From: Alphaproteobacteria bacterium | GTDB lineage: Bacteria > Pseudomonadota > Gammaproteobacteria > Burkholderiales > Burkholderiaceae_C | NCBI GenBank assembly: GCA_030054175.1 | Contig: JASGCM010000021.1 | Span: 1-61,541 of the forward strand | Length of the DNA stretch: 61,541 nucleotides | Reading direction: 5' to 3' | Shown: in pieces, positions 58,978-61,541 of the stretch | Position numbering within the stretch: position 1 is the first letter of the stretch | How the letters are laid out: the number at the start of each line of letters is the position of its first letter | Position numbers and translations under genes: made by a program | Notes under the pieces: generated by a model | The model's database searches: none | The model's input: the letters and a program-made list of their open reading frames with translations, nothing else | What the model was told of the DNA's origin: nothing

Positions 58978-59451
58978 TCAGGCGGGCGGCGCGAGCACCC
59001 GCATCTGGTCGCTCCAGCCGTTCGGCCACGGCTGCCGCATCACGTGCTCCAGTACCGCTGTTGGCGATTCCGTTAGCCGTTCCAAGACCTCAGGTGCCAG
59101 CAGGGTCAGGCGCAGCAACCGACGCACCTGCGTCACGTCCATCCCCTCGGCTTGCGCGATTTCGGCCACCGACACGGCGCGCTGCTCGTCCAGCAGGCGT
59201 TGCCAGTGGTGCGCCAACCCGAGCGCCCGCATCAGCGAAGTGTCCCGTGCTGCGGACCGAGCTTCGCGCTCCCTCGTTGCCTCCGACAGGAATTGCTGCG
59301 GGGCATCAAGCGGTGTGATGACCTGCTTCTTGACCCCCCGCTTCACCAGCGTCCAGGGTACGAAGGTTTCCAGTCGCACGCCGCCAGCCGGATTCGGAAG
59401 TTGGTGGGTGACCGGATCACCCTTGAATCGCCCCCGGTGTTTCCTGCTCAT
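58978..59451 (-). CDS. Recombinase-associated HTH protein (right module, distal)
   Basis: A 157-residue protein with VSVAEIAQAEGMDVTQVRRL followed by TLLAPEVLERL, the same ParB-type HTH block as 8807-9232. It begins RKHRGRFKGDPVTHQLPN and has LETFVPWTLVKRG, which is shared with the neighbouring 123-residue protein. Start ATG 59451 overlaps that neighbour's stop. It is probably a DNA-binding accessory of the recombinase. Confidence 0.65.
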   Translation of the reverse strand: MSRKHRGRFKGDPVTHQLPNPAGGVRLETFVPWTLVKRGVKKQVITPLDAPQQFLSEATREREARSAARDTSLMRALGLAHHWQRLLDEQRAVSVAEIAQAEGMDVTQVRRLLRLTLLAPEVLERLTESPTAVLEHVMRQPWPNGWSDQMRVLAPPA

Positions 59452-59819
59452 GCAGCCTCCTCGAATCGATGCACGATCTGCCGCTGCGCCTCCCAATCCA
59501 CGGATAGAGGGTTGCGCTGGAACCAGATCAGGTTCATCCGACGCGGTTGCCGTCCCGACATCAGCGTGTCCAGGATGTCAGGCGCGAGCAGGGTCAGACG
59601 CATCAGCTCGTTGGGCACCGAGGGATGCAGCCCTTCTGCCCGAGCGATGTCCGAGCCGCTCTTTATGGCGCCGCTGTCGACAAGGTGCTGCCAGTAGAAG
59701 CCGCGCGCGATTCCCTCCAGCAAGGTGACGTCGTGAACGTCCCTATCGTCCGCGGCCACCCGACGCGAACCCCGTCGGCGAAAGGTCAGCGGGACGAAGG
59801 TTTCCAGGGAGTCGTCCAT
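59448..59819 (-). CDS. Recombinase-associated HTH protein (right module, proximal)
   Basis: A 123-residue protein with SLETFVPLTFRRRGSRRV and SDIARAEGLHPSVPNELMRL then TLLAPDILDTL. It is a diverged tandem relative of the next gene, so this module carries two such HTH proteins where the left module has one. ATG 59819 shares a base with the recombinase stop (TGATG). Confidence 0.65.
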   Translation of the reverse strand: MDDSLETFVPLTFRRRGSRRVAADDRDVHDVTLLEGIARGFYWQHLVDSGAIKSGSDIARAEGLHPSVPNELMRLTLLAPDILDTLMSGRQPRRMNLIWFQRNPLSVDWEAQRQIVHRFEEAA

Positions 59820-61198
59820 CAGGCCTCCATCTCCACGAGTTCGGCGCCGATCTCCCTCGGGGCGAATTCGCCGATCAGGGCGTCCCAGCCCAATTCCCGC
59901 CACTTGACCCTGATACCCTGCACCTCGCCGACGTGGACAAGGTCGATACGCTCGATCATGAGGTTGGCAATCCGGTGGCGCTCGACCGGGAACAGCTGAT
60001 CCCACACATCGTTCAGCCGGCCCATAGCCATCACCGTGGTGGCCTCGTCGACCTGCACGCCGGTGCGCTGGATGTGACGTACCACCGATGCAATCGATTC
60101 CGGGCTGGTCAGGACCGTGCGGATCTGCGCCACCACAGCTGCCTCGATCTCAGGCGCTGGCAAGCGCTCGTAGCCCTTGCCCGGAGCGCCGAACCGGCTC
60201 TCGGACTTGGACACGTAGTAGTGATACTTGCGCCCGTTCTTGCGCGAGTAGGTCGGGTACATGCGCTCGCCCGAGGGGGCATACAGCAGGCCCCGCAACA
60301 ATGCGTCGGTGCGCGACCTGATCTTGGTCTCCACCGAGCGCGCATGGCTATCGCGGGTCAATACCCTGTGAACCTTCTCCCAAAGGGCCGAATCGATGAT
60401 CGGCGGATGCGCACCCTGATACCAGCTTCCCTTGTGGGAAAGCTCGCCAAGGTAGATGCGGTTGCGCAGCAGCTTGTGGAGGTACTTCTTGTCGATGCGC
60501 GCGCCGCTGCGGGTCTGTCCCTCTTGCGTCGTCCACGCCTTCGTCGTGATTCCCTCGGCGGTCAGGTTGGCGGCGATCTGTGTCGGCGAGCCTATGGTCA
60601 GCATCTCCTCGAAGATGCGGCGCACGACCGCAGCCTCGCTCTCGTTGATGACCAGGAGCCGGTTGTCGACGTCATAGCCCAGAGGCGGAACGCCGCCCAT
60701 CCACATCCCCTTGCGCTTGGCAGCTGCAATCTTGTCTCGGATGCGCTCGCCGGTGACCTCGCGTTCGAACTGCGCGAAGGACAGCAACACGTTCAACATC
60801 AGCCGCCCCATCGAGGTCGCGGAGTTGATCTGCTGGGTGACCGCGCTGAAGCTCACTCCATGCTGGTCGAAGATCTCGACCATCTTGGCGAAGTCGGCGA
60901 GGCTGCGGGTAAGACGGTCGATTTTGTAGACCACGACGATGTCGATCTGGCCGCGATCGATGTCCGCCATCAGTCGCTTGAGTCCAGGCCGATCGGTGTT
61001 CCCGCCTGAGTATCCGGGGTCGTCGTAATCGTCGGCCACCGGGATCCAGCCCTCGGTCCGCTGGCTTGCGATGTAAGCCTGGCCCGCCTCCTTCTGAGCA
61101 TCGATGGAGTTGAACTCCTGGTCGAGTCGTTCGTCGGAAGACACCCGGCAGTAGACGGCGCAGCGTTTGCGGCTGCGATTTGCGGCAATCTCGTTCAT
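59819..61198 (-). CDS. Large serine recombinase (second copy)
   Basis: A 459-residue recombinase closely related to that at 9229: YCRVSSDERLDQEFNSIDAQ (nucleophile Ser near residue 19), YKIDRLTRSLADF, SFAQFEREVTGERIRDK, MGGVPPLGYDV and NRIYLGELSHKG. The C-terminal DNA-binding part differs more, so the two likely use different att sites. It overlaps DUF2924 by four bases. Confidence 0.9.
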   Translation of the reverse strand: MNEIAANRSRKRCAVYCRVSSDERLDQEFNSIDAQKEAGQAYIASQRTEGWIPVADDYDDPGYSGGNTDRPGLKRLMADIDRGQIDIVVVYKIDRLTRSLADFAKMVEIFDQHGVSFSAVTQQINSATSMGRLMLNVLLSFAQFEREVTGERIRDKIAAAKRKGMWMGGVPPLGYDVDNRLLVINESEAAVVRRIFEEMLTIGSPTQIAANLTAEGITTKAWTTQEGQTRSGARIDKKYLHKLLRNRIYLGELSHKGSWYQGAHPPIIDSALWEKVHRVLTRDSHARSVETKIRSRTDALLRGLLYAPSGERMYPTYSRKNGRKYHYYVSKSESRFGAPGKGYERLPAPEIEAAVVAQIRTVLTSPESIASVVRHIQRTGVQVDEATTVMAMGRLNDVWDQLFPVERHRIANLMIERIDLVHVGEVQGIRVKWRELGWDALIGEFAPREIGAELVEMEA

Positions 61199-61487
61199 CG
61201 CGCACCTCCCTTGCCCAAGCCAAAGAACATCGGCCCAGACCGATGCGACCCGGTGATCTGGCGAGCCACCGAGGTCAGGCTCTTGAAGGACTGTCCCTCG
61301 TACTCGAACAGCCCCTCAGCGGTGACCGTCACCCTATGTTCCCGCTCACCCCATTCGCGCAGCAGGATGGTGCCTGGCGCGAACTCGAACTCGCGTGGAG
61401 CGGCGCGGAGCTTGATCTTGGAATGCTTTGCTCCGATGGCTTCAAGTCGCTGCTTGATCTCGGGCGCCAGCCCGCCAAACACCTCCT
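61195..61487 (-). pseudogene. DUF2924 protein, truncated by an insertion sequence
   Basis: The frame keeps the C-terminal DUF2924 part (KEVFGGLAPEIKQRLEAIG, HRVTVTAEGLFEYEG, FKSLTSVARQITGSHRSGP then MFFGLG) but its N-terminal half is cut where the insertion sequence begins at 61488. The complete relative at 10581 has 166 residues; about 95 remain here. A GTG at 61482 could restart translation, but loss of the N-terminal helices probably inactivates it. Confidence 0.75.
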
Positions 61488-61541
61488 TGTTGATTCATCA
61501 GCCAAACTGAGCCAGTGTTCACGTTGAATATTGAGCCACTG
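61488..61541. mobile_element. Insertion-sequence end (IS21-like), cut by the window edge
   Basis: It starts TGTTGATTCATC and contains CCAAACTGAGCCA and CACGTTGAA, aligning to the reverse complement of bases 1-51 with a few mismatches and one internal gap. The two edges are therefore opposite ends of the same IS type. The transposase would lie outside the window. The short repeated GAGCCA motif suggests IS21-like ends. Confidence 0.6.

Overview
The window is about 61.5 kb of GC-rich proteobacterial DNA, with AGGAG-type ribosome binding sites and chains of 4-base start/stop overlaps. My best guess is a betaproteobacterium, from general resemblance of the prophage genes, and I hold that loosely. 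Both edges fall inside copies of one insertion-sequence type: bases 1-51 and 61488-61541 align as inverted ends. The element on the left truncates a SIR2 gene and the one on the right truncates a DUF2924 gene.

Layout. (1) 52-6445 is a defence-like host or island region: a SIR2 remnant followed by a HerA ATPase, a KTSC protein, a DEDDh exonuclease, a Fic protein and two HTH regulators. (2) 7153-8663 is an AT-rich three-gene cassette headed by a TIGR04255-like protein. (3) 8807-11293 is a large serine recombinase module on the minus strand. (4) 11468-24848 holds phage regulation, recombination and replication: an S24/LexA-type repressor, a Sak4-like ATPase, a DUF669-like ssDNA-binding candidate, an SF2 helicase, a Cas4/RecB-like nuclease, a primase-helicase, a RuvC-like resolvase and a ParB-methyltransferase. 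An iteron-like repeat array (22250-22396) lies between the primase and the resolvase core. (5) 24845-26123 is a minus-strand run of small genes. (6) 26240-44156 is a lambda/HK97-type head and siphovirus tail module, including an A AAA AAC tail-chaperone frameshift at 36301-36307. (7) 44193-49556 is the most unusual block. (8) 49624-50854 is lysis. (9) 50847-58409 is accessory DNA: two metallo-beta-lactamase-fold proteins, a chimeric regulator/membrane gene, a DUF4236-type fusion, HTH proteins, ParDE and a TonB-dependent receptor. (10) 58978-61487 is a second serine recombinase module.

The notable block (44193-49556) starts with a tail-fibre-like protein whose last 36 residues contain 14 cysteines in CNCNC runs. 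It is followed, with overlapping or nearly touching genes, by a 268-residue protein with an Ig-like end, three 2-oxoglutarate/Fe(II) oxygenase-like proteins, a 69-residue protein, and a radical SAM protein with a textbook SPASM domain. I infer that the phage post-translationally modifies the Cys/Asn-rich tip of its own tail fibre, with chemistry resembling RiPP (ribosomally made, modified peptide) maturation. I know of no described system of this kind, but I could not search. The enzyme families are read from motifs. Substrate, chemistry and biological role are inference.

The tail and lysis genes appear intact, so the prophage may be functional, although its exact ends and integrase are unresolved.
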